64,000 nucleotides of DNA from Thozetella sp. PMI_491. Lineage: Eukaryota > Ascomycota > Sordariomycetes > Chaetosphaeriales > Chaetosphaeriaceae. Of the stretch, positions 1-11,059 are shown piece by piece. Where the stretch lies: positions 248,001-312,000 of the forward strand of contig MU270032.1 in assembly GCA_021432635.1 (NCBI GenBank), given 5' to 3'. The notes under the pieces were generated by a model. It did not search any database. It had not been told where the DNA came from and saw nothing but the letters and a program-made list of their open reading frames with translations. Numbering within the stretch: the stretch's first letter is position 1; each line of letters opens with the position of its first letter. Both the position numbers and the translations under genes were made by a program.

Positions 1-899
1 GCATGGCGGGCCGGCAAATGATCCGCGACGGTAAACGATAAGTGGAGATCTACTTTCACCCGCAGCTTCCCTTCTTTCCTTCAGAGTCAAAGTTCATTTC
101 ACCAGCAAATAACCTTGTACTGTCTCACTTTGTGCGAGCGTCGTTCGCAATTCCAACGTTCTTCAACGATGGGGACAGGAAAGGCGTCCAAGGTGCGGTC
201 TCGCCGCCGTCCGCCGCAGGTCTCGGGCTAGAAGCACGAACCTGCCAGCGAGGCGCGCGTACGAAAACAGAAGAGCGCGGCCAAGATGGCGTCCTCGAAG
301 CCGCGGTTAGCTTGCCATTATTCACAGCTGTTCGTGATACAGAACATCTGCCCACCAGCAGACAATGCATCCGACTCGAAAGCCTGGCACACTCTACATG
401 CCAAATACCTTGTTGTTCGCAACGCCTTTCCTGATGTCCACAAGCCACCTTCCAATCCTTCCCTGTCCCCCTTTCTGCAGATAGAAATTCGAGAAGCGGG
501 GTGAGCCCATTCCACTACTACCCCAATTCCCCAGTTACCAATCTCAAGGCTGGTCTGGTCCGAGCATGTGGAATCCTTGCTGCTGCCCCTTGCCAACGGT
601 GCACAGACGGAGCTGGTCGCTGGACCGCATGTGTTGTCTGCACCAATCACTCCCCCTCGATGTCATGCGCGGCGCGTGTGCTTGCTGCCACTACAACGCT
701 CGAGGAACGTATTGTTCTTTCCAGGCTGACTTTGCTGCTGCGACCTGCCGCCGCCTCGGCTTCCGGTCGGATGCAGCCCAAGACTAGATGTTGAGACCAA
801 ATGGATTCTAACCACCTCTTTCACAGCTTCTCCTTGCCTACTCCAACATTTCCTCTCACGTCATTCTCTACACAAGATGCGACTGTGTTCAGCGAAATT
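1..899. other. Intergenic, no gene seen
   Basis: No open frame here carries a recognisable domain. The longest frames overlap each other on both strands and lack codon signal. It may hold the promoter of the broken gene that follows. Confidence 0.5.
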
Positions 900-2299
900 A
901 TGGAGAAGGCCACTGCGAAGACGAAGAAGCGAAAAGTGGATGCGACTGAGGAGCAACCACCGACCAAGATCAACACCGGGAGAAAGGCTCGAGACAAAGG
1001 CAACAGCATCAAGCGTCGCCGTTCCCAGAAGACAGGCAGCAGCCAGCCGAAGAAGACATGCCCTCGCTGCAAAAACAATTTCCGCCATCTCCGCATTTCG
1101 GATCACAAGCGACACTGCAACATATGGCAATGTCCCCCTGAAGGTTACCACGAAGGGAGAAGGATGCACATGCCCAGAAGTGTGGACCACCACCAAAGCG
1201 ATGTAGCAGGTGCGCAGTAATGATGCCCCAACGATGATTACGCGGCGCACTTGGAAAAAGTGCACCATGTGGTTTTGCCACACCTGCAAAACGAGTATGC
1301 CGAAGACAGAGGGGGATGGACATGCTCAGATGTGTGGACCGTCACCCAAACCGGAATGCCCCCAATGCCGAGTCATGATTCCCCGCGACGATTTTGTTGC
1401 CCACAAAGAGGGCTGCCAGAAATGGCAGTGCCGCCGTTGCCGAATGGTCATGCCAGTGGAAGACAAGTACCTCCACACTCTGCTCTGGGATGCCGATCTA
1501 CAGCGATGCCGGGCTGCACACCAAGTTGTCGAGTTGACGCCGCCTCCCGTGAAGCGAGTATGCTACAAATGCCACAAGTTCCAAACCTAGAGGAACACAT
1601 AGAGAGCTGTAAGTTCTGGCGCTGCTCTCGCTGCACCACCTCGCAGCCCGTGGCAGAGAAGGACGCTCACATCAAGCTGTGTACCCAAGCTCTGCCAGCT
1701 TGGTGCAAGCTGTGCGAAAATATATGCCAGCTGGTGAGCTCAAGGAGCCCATGGCGAGTTGCAACTTTCAAGTGTGCCCACAGTGCAAGCTTCGCGGAAG
1801 CAAAGAGAAAATTGAGGCGCATATCCAGGAATGCCGCTGCCGACCGTGTTCTGGCTGCCGTAGGACACTTGATATTGATGAGGAGCATGATTGCCGTAGA
1901 AAGCGATGCCCGCTGTGTCGGCGTGACTTTCCTCAGGGCAAGGAGGATGAGCATGCGACACATTGCACTGGGCCGAGATTCAACGACCAGACATATCCGG
2001 CCAAGCGGGGTCTGGACTCAAGCCGAGCTGTAAGAGCCCTCCTATCTTCGGCGACGAAGTATTCACTACCACCGGGCTGCAAATCCACCATGACAGCGTG
2101 GATGGAACAGCCTGCGAACACCGTGGTCGCTGACTTTAAGCATATCGGCTTCCCTGGCGGTAGATTGATTCCCCTTCAGACTGCTATTGCCGACGGATAC
2201 GGCAAATGGATCGTTCCCCCAACTACCATCGAGTATAGCATCACAAAGGGTGCTTTCTTGCTAAGACAAGGAGATGTCAGGCGAGCACTGGTATATTAG
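900..2299 (+). pseudogene. Broken nuclear protein with repeated CxxC...HxxxC zinc modules
   Basis: An ATG at 900 opens a basic N-terminus containing KKRKVD, an SV40-type nuclear localisation signal, followed by a run of about eight to ten modules of the form C-x2-C-x(9-13)-H-x3-C, often preceded by W-x-C (for example CPRCKNNF...HKRHC, CPQCRVMI...HKEGC, CPQCKLRG...HIQEC, CPLCRRDF...HATHC). The modules continue to about 1970 but move through all three forward frames, with at least four frame changes and a stop inside one module (near 1235). Introns do not explain the switches, because modules are cut in mid-finger without usable splice sites. I therefore read it as a decayed host gene. The pattern resembles TRAF-type or other CCHC zinc modules, but I cannot name the family. 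The last part (about 2040-2299) has no recognisable motif. Confidence 0.6.
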
Positions 2300-2867
2300 A
2301 GGACTCGCATCGCGAACACAGCACACCCTTATGCTGACGGGGGGTCTGTGCGCGCGATTTGGAACCGTAGGCCGTGCATGATGGCCTCCAGATTCGGGGA
2401 CGAAACAAACCACAAAGATTTGTGATTCGTTAATTTATAATATTATAGAAAAACTCTTTTATTTTCTTAATAATAATCCATTTTTGAGTCTTTATTTCCC
2501 TAATACCGTAATATTACTTTATAAGCTTTCCCTATAAAATATAAAACTTAAGGCCTTATTTCTTAGCTAGTCGTAATAAAAGTAACTATTTACTCTTAGC
2601 TGTCGCATCTTGAGAGGCACAGCAGCCCCCCTCTTACCCCAACAGTCGGGGCCAAATGCAGGGCTGTATTGGTGCCACACAACCCTTGCTCGGCTAGGCG
2701 GATCCCGCTGCGCTGGTCAGATCAACAAGATGCGCCTCAAGGGGAACGCAGAAGTCCCAGCAGAAGTGTTTCATCTCGAGCCATCCAATTTTTTGATAAA
2801 TCAACCGTGCCAAGATGAACTCGGCTGAAGCTTCCTACCTCGTAACTGAGGCAGCACATCACCCAAT
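2300..2867. other. Intergenic with an AT-rich island
   Basis: The stretch contains an AT-rich block at about 2400-2600 (roughly three quarters A+T, rich in TpA) inside otherwise GC-balanced DNA. No gene is seen. It also contains the upstream region of the arrestin-like gene. Confidence 0.5.
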
Positions 2868-4268
2868 ATGCCACGAACTAGGCGTCAAGAGGGCCCTGAG
2901 CTAGCCATCGAGTTAGTGAACTGGCAAAGCTATGCGCCAGGCGACGTTATAATCGGCAAGGTCATCCGCAGCCAACACTTGGTGAGCGCGGATGCTCGCG
3001 TTACCATCCGCCTGTATGGGCGAGCGAAGTCCAAGATGACGGTCAAGCGCCAACACGGATCGAGTGTCTATCGGGGCCGCTTCAACTTCTTCAACCCCGA
3101 AGATACGTACTTCACCATCTTCAGCGGGCCAATCCACATCCCCCCATCGGGAGAGCCTCAATCCTGGTCATTTGCGATGACGATACCGACCAAGATACAC
3201 GCCGCGACCATAGCGGCAGACAATAACAACAAAGACCACAGCTACTTTTCGCTGGAGAAAGAGAACGTCGAGAAGCAGCCTCTCCCAGATACGTTCTTCT
3301 ACCAGGGGAGCGATTTCTTAACTTCTACTAAATTCCACGGCTTTGTGGAATACTATCTCGAAGCCCAGCTCGTTATGAAGGTGAATGGGAAAGAAAATAT
3401 CATAATGGCAACTCTCCCGCTCTTTATCAGGACGCCTGGGACGAAAGTTCCCATAGGTGGGAAAGAGTTTGCTTATAAGCCATACCACGACAGCTTCACG
3501 GCGAAATCGAAGCTGCTCGTCCCCGGGGCAGAACCCGAAAAGCCGACGTTCAAGCAGAAGGCCCAAGGTGTTTTCTCCCGCGGCAAGATCCCCAAGCTCG
3601 ATTTTCTAGTCCAAGCGGCATATCCGTCAAAAATACAACTAGGAACGCCTATTCCTTTCCCGGTACGGGTAGTTGTCGATCATGAGAAGACAGCCGAGGT
3701 TTTGCAAAATGTTCCCTTTATGTACAAGCTGGTGTCGATCAACCTGATATTGAGGTCCACTACTACGGTCCTCTGCCAGGGAACACTGGGCAGCCATGAT
3801 AAGAGAGGCGAGGCGGAGTACAACTTTGGCTTAGATGACTTTGTCTCCAGGGTCAAGCATGAAATCTTCTTGCCCGAGGGGGGCGAGTCGGAATCGCTGG
3901 ATCTCGGCACCATGTTCCAAATCCTTTTGGAGGAAACGCACGCAAGTGCGCTAGGTAGGCAAGAGTCGCCTGCCTTTAAGAAGAGGGTATATCCTTCCTT
4001 CCAGACGTACAACATCCAGCACACCCACCAACTCTCGTGGGACATAGGCGTTCGCGTCAATGATCTGCCGGAAGTGCATCGTTTTCGGGGGCAGGGCGAT
4101 ACCACGGTGCTGGGTCCCAGCGAAAGCCAGATTAGAGAGATAACGGTGGCGGCGAGCGACGAAGATAAGAAGCAAAAATATGAGGAATTATTAGAGGCAG
4201 TCGAGCTTGGACTGGAAGGTGTGCACGCAGTCTTGGAGATTGTGGAGGCTATAGCTGGAGCGGCGTAG
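2868..4268 (+). CDS. Arrestin-like N-domain protein, 466 aa, single exon
   Basis: Residues about 8-150 match the fungal arrestin N-domain: ELAIELVNWQSYAPGD, then GKVIRS, TIRLYGRAKSKM, YRGRFNFF and GPIHIPP with SW, a pattern shared by arrestin-related proteins. The rest, to residue 466, follows the usual beta-rich arrangement with no PPxY motif that I could see. Family members act as adaptors that bring ubiquitin ligases or signalling proteins to plasma-membrane cargo, so a role in membrane-protein turnover is an inference. The ATG at 2868 begins MPRTRRQEGP immediately before the domain. There are no introns and no disruptions. It converges with the broken MFS gene downstream. Confidence 0.88.
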   Translation: MPRTRRQEGPELAIELVNWQSYAPGDVIIGKVIRSQHLVSADARVTIRLYGRAKSKMTVKRQHGSSVYRGRFNFFNPEDTYFTIFSGPIHIPPSGEPQSWSFAMTIPTKIHAATIAADNNNKDHSYFSLEKENVEKQPLPDTFFYQGSDFLTSTKFHGFVEYYLEAQLVMKVNGKENIIMATLPLFIRTPGTKVPIGGKEFAYKPYHDSFTAKSKLLVPGAEPEKPTFKQKAQGVFSRGKIPKLDFLVQAAYPSKIQLGTPIPFPVRVVVDHEKTAEVLQNVPFMYKLVSINLILRSTTTVLCQGTLGSHDKRGEAEYNFGLDDFVSRVKHEIFLPEGGESESLDLGTMFQILLEETHASALGRQESPAFKKRVYPSFQTYNIQHTHQLSWDIGVRVNDLPEVHRFRGQGDTTVLGPSESQIREITVAASDEDKKQKYEELLEAVELGLEGVHAVLEIVEAIAGAA

Positions 4269-4626
4269 ATACGCCACGCATTTCCCGCCGATGGAAGTAG
4301 CCTCTATCGATAGGTAGCGCCGGAGTCGTATAATCGGTAGTCGCAGCAGCTGAACCACGTGTGCGCATTCCGTGTTAGGCGAGGATAATGCAGGGGACTT
4401 TTCTGTCTGACAATTCTCGGCGTTGTCTATTTTATGGCTCAGTTTACCTTGCAGTCTCGGGAGGGACAACTGCCTTTCCTGTCCACCTTAGTGGGGGACT
4501 TTGGAGAAGGTAACTTCCTCACACATTCCCCCCTGCCCGCTGCCCAACCGGCCCTTTGGCGTAGAATACCTGGTTGTCAAATACATGCACGTCGTCTCCG
4601 GTCCAGACGTGGTCCTCTTTCTCAGC
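4269..4626. other. Short 3' intergenic stretch between convergent genes
   Basis: Holds the 3' ends of the arrestin-like gene and the reverse-strand MFS pseudogene. No further gene or obvious structure was seen. Confidence 0.5.
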
Positions 4627-6118
4627 TCAAATTCTCTTCCTGCGGACCTGCCAGACATCGTACTCGAGATTTCGAGCGAGATACCACGCAATCAAGGTCG
4701 TCAGGAATGCCGCTGCCACACACGCCGTGCAGATGTAAAAAGATATCTTGTAGCCATTGTACGCGTACGCCGATGGGAACACGTTGGGCGCAACCGTCGC
4801 GCCGATCTGGGCCATGGCGGTCTGGAAGGCCAAGGTGAAAGCAGTGCCAGTGTAGAAGGCCTAGCCGAGGACGCACACTGTGTAGGTGGCGCCGGCGCTC
4901 ACGGGGAAGCATAGGACGTTGTAGAAGACGAGCATCCCGATGCAGATGACCAAGTTGAGCACGGGCCGCACGACGTATGCTCGCCGCAGGAGCCATGCCA
5001 CGGTGATCTGGCCGATGACGGTGGCCACTGCAGGTGGGATGAGCAGCAGCTGGTTTTTGGGTAGGGTGGCAAAACCGAGCGACATGACGATGGTCGGAAG
5101 CTGCCAGCTGAAGCCGTAGCCGGCAACGTTGAGGAAGAACTGGCAGGCGGTGAAGAAGATGATGCGGGGGTCTTTGAGTGAGTCGACGATCTCGCTCAGC
5201 TTGAAGGACGACTCATCAGACCGAGGAGCATTCTCCGACAAACGTACCTCAAGGTATTCCTGCTCCTCAGGCGTGAGCCACTTGGCAGACCGGGTTGACT
5301 TGGGGTAGTCGGGAAGGTAGAAGTAGATCACGAAAGCGAAAAGAGTAGTTATGATGCCCTCGAGCAGGTACACCCAGCGCCGGGTGCTCAGATTGCCAAC
5401 CCCATCCATGTACGAGATGCCGTACACGAGCAGCGACCCAATGATACCTGAGACGCTCTGGGCGACGAACATCTACACGATCGGCTTGCCGTACTCGTCG
5501 CTACGGTACCAGCTGCACATCTGCGTCATCAATCCAGGGAAGAAGCCCGCCTCAAGGGCTCCCAGCAGAAACCGCACGGCGTAGACGCCCTGCTTGTTCG
5601 AGACGGCTGCGTGGCAGACCACGACGATGCCCCAGGTGAAGAAGATGCGCGTCTGCCACTTGCGCGGCGTGACCTTCTTGAGGACGAGGTTACTCGGTAC
5701 TTCGAAGAGGACCATGACCAGCTGGATTCGGCAAGGTTAGCGTGCGCAAAGACCAGACGCGGAGTAAGGAATGGGGGTTCACATACGAAGTAGAGAGTCT
5801 GAAGCCAGTTGTAGTCGTCGGCTGTCATATGCAGCTCGTTGAGCACGTTGCTGGGAAGGCCGACCTGCAGCACCTTGACTGATGCTGCATTGGTTAATCA
5901 ATCTGCTTGACGATGTACATCAGCGCCATGAGCGGCAAGAAAGGCCAGTCTACCTTGCGCATGATCATCTTGTCGTCCTCGGCATTGAAGTGGGAGAGGA
6001 TGGCACGCCGGTGGTTCTCGTATTCATCCTCTGGAGAGCTGATCTCAACCGAGGAGGCATCTTTGACCTCCTTGTCGGCCAGCGAAAGCGGCTCATCTTG
6101 GACGGCTTTGTTGGCCAT
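4627..6118 (-). pseudogene. Broken MFS transporter, allantoate/anion permease type (Dal5-like)
   Basis: Read from the ATG at 6118 (MANKAVQDEPL), the conceptual protein has the ACS-family layout: a cytosolic tail, MYIVKQID at the start of TM1, LPSNVLNELHMTADDYNWLQTLYF, then GALEAGFFPGL in the fourth helix region, and it ends YLARNLEYDVWQVRRKR. A normal 65-base intron (5722-5786) joins TLYF to LVMVLFEVPSN. Three lesions are visible: a one-base loss in a tyrosine codon near 5894 (GATTA-ACC where GAT TAC ACC is expected) and two in-frame TAG codons at 5475-5473 and 4863-4861. Both TAG codons fit TGG to TAG changes, that is CpA to TpA on the other strand, the RIP preference. The rest of the frame is well preserved, so the inactivation looks recent. 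Relatives import allantoate, nicotinate or similar anions; the substrate here is unknown. Confidence 0.8.
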
Positions 6119-8336
6119 GGCTTTGTGGTGGCAAGCTGGTGAGCGAATGCTCTGTGGGAGATTTACATTGGTTCGGCGAGGACGCCGTACCGTCTTATGG
6201 ACTCTCTCCTCCGCGTCAAAGAACCCTTGTCTAAAGCGTTCCTCCGTCGCCGGAGCCCCCCGCCCCCCCCCCCCCCCCCCCGGGGCTATTTTCTGTATGA
6301 CGCGGAACATATGGGTGCGATGCGTGGGCAGCGATGCCACCATTTTAATAGCAATCACGACGTTACTTCTTTTCCGAGACGGGTTAGCCGCCACTGGTTT
6401 GTGTTAGGTCAACTGGTGGGGTCGATGGCTAGGACCAAGTTACGGCGACGTATCCACGGCACCGGGCCCGGGTGTTAGCTGCATTATACCACCGAAACCT
6501 GGCCACTCTCGGTAATAATAATTGTCGTTCCTCCATACGAGTGGGCAGGACCAATCCTTTGTACGGTTCGGTTGGCCAGACCTAGAGCACATATCGCTGG
6601 GCCATTGCTCTTATCTTACCAGCTACGGCGGTCGTCGGGTGGATGAGTCGCGGGCTAGACTTGTGCGGGCACCTCGAGGACAACCCATATTTTGCTCTGT
6701 CCATCTATCCCGGCGATATGCCCTGGTCACGGAGAGTAGCCAAGGAGCCTGGGTTATATAGCCCGATATGTAAATTATGACAGCAGGAGGTTCCGCCAAG
6801 GCTACGCGAGCTAGGGATGAGCCAACCCATCGGAGATTTGGCCGAGCTATAAAGTAATATGTATGCTTCTGGCTTGCGGAATTCCACCGCACATTGGAGC
6901 TACTGGGATGCGACGGGTCTCGCCCAAGGCCAAGAGGCTGTGGATTCTGCTGTTCGTGGCTGGCGATGATGGGCATCGCAATCTTCGCTACAAATGGCAT
7001 ACCTTTTTGGTCAAGGCCCGAGTGATGCATTGGTCGCGCTGTTTGCCAATAGCTCTGCGTTGGGCGTATTGTAGCACCCCCTTCACCGGCCCATCTCTTG
7101 CGGCCAAGATTGCGCCGTCGCTCATAAACAGCCTGGGTCTTGGTTGGCGTGCACTATGCCAACCTAGGGCTTGAGGAAAACGAGTTGAAGTTCTGCGAAT
7201 TCCAACGTCAGCGTGAAACGCGCCACGCCGAGATCGATGTCTTGTCGAATCTGTGACTCAAAGCCAAGCTGCTGGAGTGGATCGGAATGTTTGTCGTTGC
7301 AGGAAGCGGCAAGAAAAGGCGGGGCGGAGGTGTTGGAGCCCATCTGATTGGGCGGTAGCAGTGCCACGCCTATGGGAGGCCTAAATGTGACCCACCTCTT
7401 GAAGGATTACTTCGTATGCGCAGGGCAGCCGCAACTCAGGTTTTGGGGGTGGCTGGTATGATGCTGAAGAGCCTCAGCCTCTACTATTATCCGCCGATGC
7501 CTAGCAAGAATGCAAGATATGCAGAAGACCTTTTCCCCTTTGCGGCTAGCATAAGAAAGCTCGCAAGGGTCTATTCGCGGGGACGTCTCGGCGTGAACTT
7601 TGGTGACCGAGGATAGGGGATTCGGATCGTCAGCGTGGCCAAAAATCAGATTGAGGCAGCCTTAGTAAGAGCAGATGCCCAGATGGACGATCGCTCTTGC
7701 CAGTGATGGATACCATTGGATTGCAGGTTCTATATTTCTCCACTACCAGTATGTGAAGTGTGGCGAAGGCGTACATTTGCTTGCGGGGTTCTTAGCCTTA
7801 ACACCGCCCTACTCGTTTCTGCGTCTAACTTCGGCATGTCTGCCCGACTAGGCCGTATCAGAGTTCACGCCAGCCCTAGAGTGAGACGAGTTTGCAGTCG
7901 TTTGACAGTTCGCCGAAACAGTACATTCCCACGGTCTATGAGTCACGCTATCTCGATCATGATATGATTGCTTGGTTGATGCTGATATGGGTTTTTTGGT
8001 TAACGCAGGTTTAGGCACTCCAGGTGGGTCAAACTGGCACAAACAGCTTTTCCGTGCTTAGGCATATGCCCAGCCACTGGATGAGGTGGTGAATAAGGAG
8101 TAGGCAACCACTGCGGCACAGCGTTTGTCCAACGAGGCCTCAGGCATGCCCACATGTCTCCCTCAGTGTATATTAAGAGCATCTACCCAGAAGAAGTGCA
8201 TATTTCGTTTTTACTCCTCCCATCTGTTTCCTGGACAAGTGCTGGTATCAGCCTTGCCTCTTCTTCGACTTCTCTTCTCGCCACACCAGGCCCTTCGAAC
8301 TTCTCACCTCGGGGTAGACAAAGTCATACATCAGAA
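6119..8336. other. Long intergenic stretch, no gene supported
   Basis: Contains the 5' region of the MFS pseudogene with a 19-base C run at 6263-6281. Small open frames on both strands have no recognisable domain. Nothing else was seen apart from the promoter of the AAA gene at its right end. Confidence 0.45.
6256..6281. repeat. Homopolymeric C tract
   Basis: Six C, one G, then 19 consecutive C (6263-6281), followed by a short G run. It lies about 145 bases upstream of the MFS pseudogene start, so it is a G run on that gene's sense strand, probably in the promoter or 5' leader. It may be length-polymorphic or a sequencing weak point. Confidence 0.85.
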
Positions 8337-10600
8337 ATGGCTCGTACCAAGAACGACCACGAATGTGAGTCGAGGGGAGTTCGGTCGGGCTAGTACGGCC
8401 CTGACATGTCTTCCATACTTACATGCTGTAGACTCTGATGACGAGGACTACGATGAGGATGCCTCGTCCACCTCCTCCTCGGACACCGAGGGGGAGGATG
8501 AGGCCGAGAAGAACGCCGAGAAGGAGGCCAAGAAGCAGGCCAAGAAGAGCAAGGAGCACGATACCGTCCTGAAGGGCGTCAATGTCGCGCCTCTCGCCGA
8601 GGGCAGCGACGGTGCTGCCGTAGCAAGCACGTTCGCCTACTCGACCAAGCTGGTGAGCAACTGGTACCAGCACAGGTGCGCGCAAAACTCGTGCCAGACG
8701 CGATGGAGCGAGTTTGCCGTCATCGACGACGACGAGGCAGACCTGACCAAACGGTCTTCGGTCATCCCAATCATCCACCGCCATATCTACCGCAACAAGC
8801 ACTGGGTCACAAGGTCCGTCACCATCCAGGATCCTGTCATGCGTAAGGTCCTGCTCGAGGTTCTCCACAAATACCAGGACCTCGACCCTGAGCTGGAAAA
8901 CTGGACTTTCGAGCCGCCCTTCATGCCGCTGGTCCACCGCTGGGATGTGCTGAAGGAGTACCAGGCCAAGGCCGAGCCCGGCCCGCTCAAGAATGCCGCT
9001 CTGGTCATGCTGGCGTTTCTCACGCCTATTGTCGCTTCGTCGGTCGTCTCACTCGCTCTTACCCGCGAGACTGGCAAAGTCAGCTTCGAGAACCTCTGGC
9101 AGATCTTCCCGCCTAGCTCTATCGTCATGACCAAATTCTTCGGCATTGACACGCTCTGCCGCGTGCTCAAGTATAAGAAGCGCCCCGAAGACCGTTGCAA
9201 CCCAGAGGGCTGGGTCATCGACATGGAGTACGTCGATTGGAACGGCGAACACTGCGGCTATACCACCACAACTCTTACCATCTGGGAGTTCGAGGGCCTG
9301 CGGCGGGTCGCGAACCTACCTGTGTTCCCCATCTCCTTCCTGCCTGACGTCGAGAAAACCAAGGCGGCCATGATCGAGCGAGGCCGGAAGTTTGAAAGCA
9401 TGCGAGGCTTCCACTATATGCTTGCCAACGGCACCAAGGTCCTCCTCGAGACGGAGAAGCCAGAGCCGCGCCCGGTGGCCGGCAAGGTCTGCGTTGATGC
9501 GTACGCTTACTACCGCAGTAACAACATGGTCAGGCCGAAGCTTCGGCCGCTCTTCCCGGAAGTCGACGAGGACAGCACCAAGACACCGACGACCGACGAC
9601 GCCGAGCTGTCCGAGACAGTATTCGAGACAGACTTTGCCATCTCGGCCGTCGAGATCGACAGCGACAAGGGCAATGAGCGCAGCGAGGACCTGCGGCCGC
9701 TGACTGACGAGCATCTGCTCCTGACCACACCGTGGATGAAGGGCTTTGACATCAAGTCCAAGGAGTGGTGCGAACTACGCATCGATGATCTCAAGGATAT
9801 GGTGTGGAACGACGGGGCGTTCGATAAGCTCGTCCTTCCCGGCGGGGAAAAGGAGCTCGCGTGGGAGTTTGTCGAGAACAAGAATCTCTCGACTTCGGGC
9901 TTCGACGACTTCATCCCCGACAAGGGCCGCGGCTTGATCATCCTTATGTTCGGCCCGCCCGGCGTCGGAAAGACGTTCACGGCCGAGGCCGTCGCCGAGC
10001 GCGCCCGCGTGCCGCTGTACCTTATGAGCGCTGGCGATCTCGGAACCAAGCCGTCCGACGTCGAGAGCTCCCTGGTGCGTGCGCTTGAGCTATGCCGCAT
10101 GTGGAATGCCATGCTGCTCCTAGACGAAGCCGACGTGTTCCTCGGCGCTCGCACCAACGAGAGCCTTGAGCGGAACGAGCTAGTCTCCAGTAGGTTTCCA
10201 TTAACTTCCCAGCGCGACGCAATTGCTAACATCCGCAGTCTTCTTGACCAAGTTGGAGTACTACCAGGGCATTCTATTCCTCACCACGAACCGGATTTCC
10301 AGCATCGACCACGCGTTCCAGTCCCGGGTGGACTTGTTCTTGCCGTACCGCGACCTCACCAGCTCGGCGCGCCGCCTGGTGTGGGAGAACTTTATCGAGC
10401 ATGCAGGTCGCGACAAGTTCGACATTGACGATGCCGCGCTTGACAAGCTGTCGCAGCTGAACCTCAATGGGCGAGAAATCAAGAACCTGATCAAGAGTGC
10501 CCAGCTACTTGGCCTGAAGAGCGGCCAAAAGGTCCCTACCGGTCGTCTCTACATGCTGGCAGACAAGCGGGTGCAGGCCTTGAGCATGATGGATGGTTGA
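8337..10600 (+). CDS. AAA-family ATPase with DUF7025-like N-terminal region, 715 aa
   Basis: Three exons (8337-8364, 8432-10189, 10239-10600). After MARTKNDHE comes an acidic and then Lys/Glu-rich segment, a middle region with WTFEPPFMPLVHRWD and YVDWNGEHCGY typical of fungal DUF7025 proteins, and a C-terminal AAA module. That module has Walker A GPPGVGKT, Walker B LLLDEAD, sensor-1 TTNR and a lid with NGREIKN. The second splice restores VSIFLTKLEYYQGILFLTTNR, the usual sequence of this family. These proteins are numerous in Pezizomycotina and their cellular role is not established; ATP-driven protein remodelling is inferred from the fold. All ATPase residues are present. The start at 8337 is supported by the phase-1 intron that joins E-Y-SDDED. 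Confidence 0.88.
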
Positions 10601-11059
10601 TTCCTCCACAGACGCTAACTAGGAGAGTGCAGGCTGTGGGAGGAGCACTCGTTTATTTGTCTCTGTTAGACCTTGCCCCCTGGATGAGGTTTATCCCCAG
10701 GCTTACGACATTTTGCCTAATTTCTTTTATTTTGGCACAGAGGGAAGTAGGGCACCACCACTGGTTACGGTAGACCCTAGGGAATATTAGAATATTTTTT
10801 TTTGGTAAGAATCAGTAGCAGGCCGAAAGAAGTGGTCTGCTCCGTGATCCGGGTACGAGAATTGGCTGTGAAGCGGGAAGCCCTCTAGTCGCCGCCGCTT
10901 TCACACCTGAGTTACTCAGTCTTGATTCAGCAAGAGCCAATAACCAAGGCTCCCGAAGAGACTCACATCCTCCCATCCACCACTCTATGTTTCTATGGTG
11001 ATATCAGTGACTGGTGAGATGTCACAACGTGAACAGTTGATACGCCCCGAATTACAATA
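10601..11059. other. 3' intergenic stretch between convergent genes
   Basis: Holds the 3' untranslated regions of the AAA gene and the reverse-strand carboxylesterase. Nothing else was seen. Confidence 0.5.

Noticed and set aside
5529-5873. Alternative reading of the MFS region in another frame as a separate gene
   Set aside because: The MFS motifs in the main frame continue on both sides, and the alternative frame is only read-through of an intron and out-of-frame exon.
9510-10232. 240-codon open frame on the reverse strand inside the AAA gene
   Set aside because: It lies opposite a well-supported ATPase exon. Its Ser/Arg-rich translation is the usual shadow of GC-rich coding DNA.
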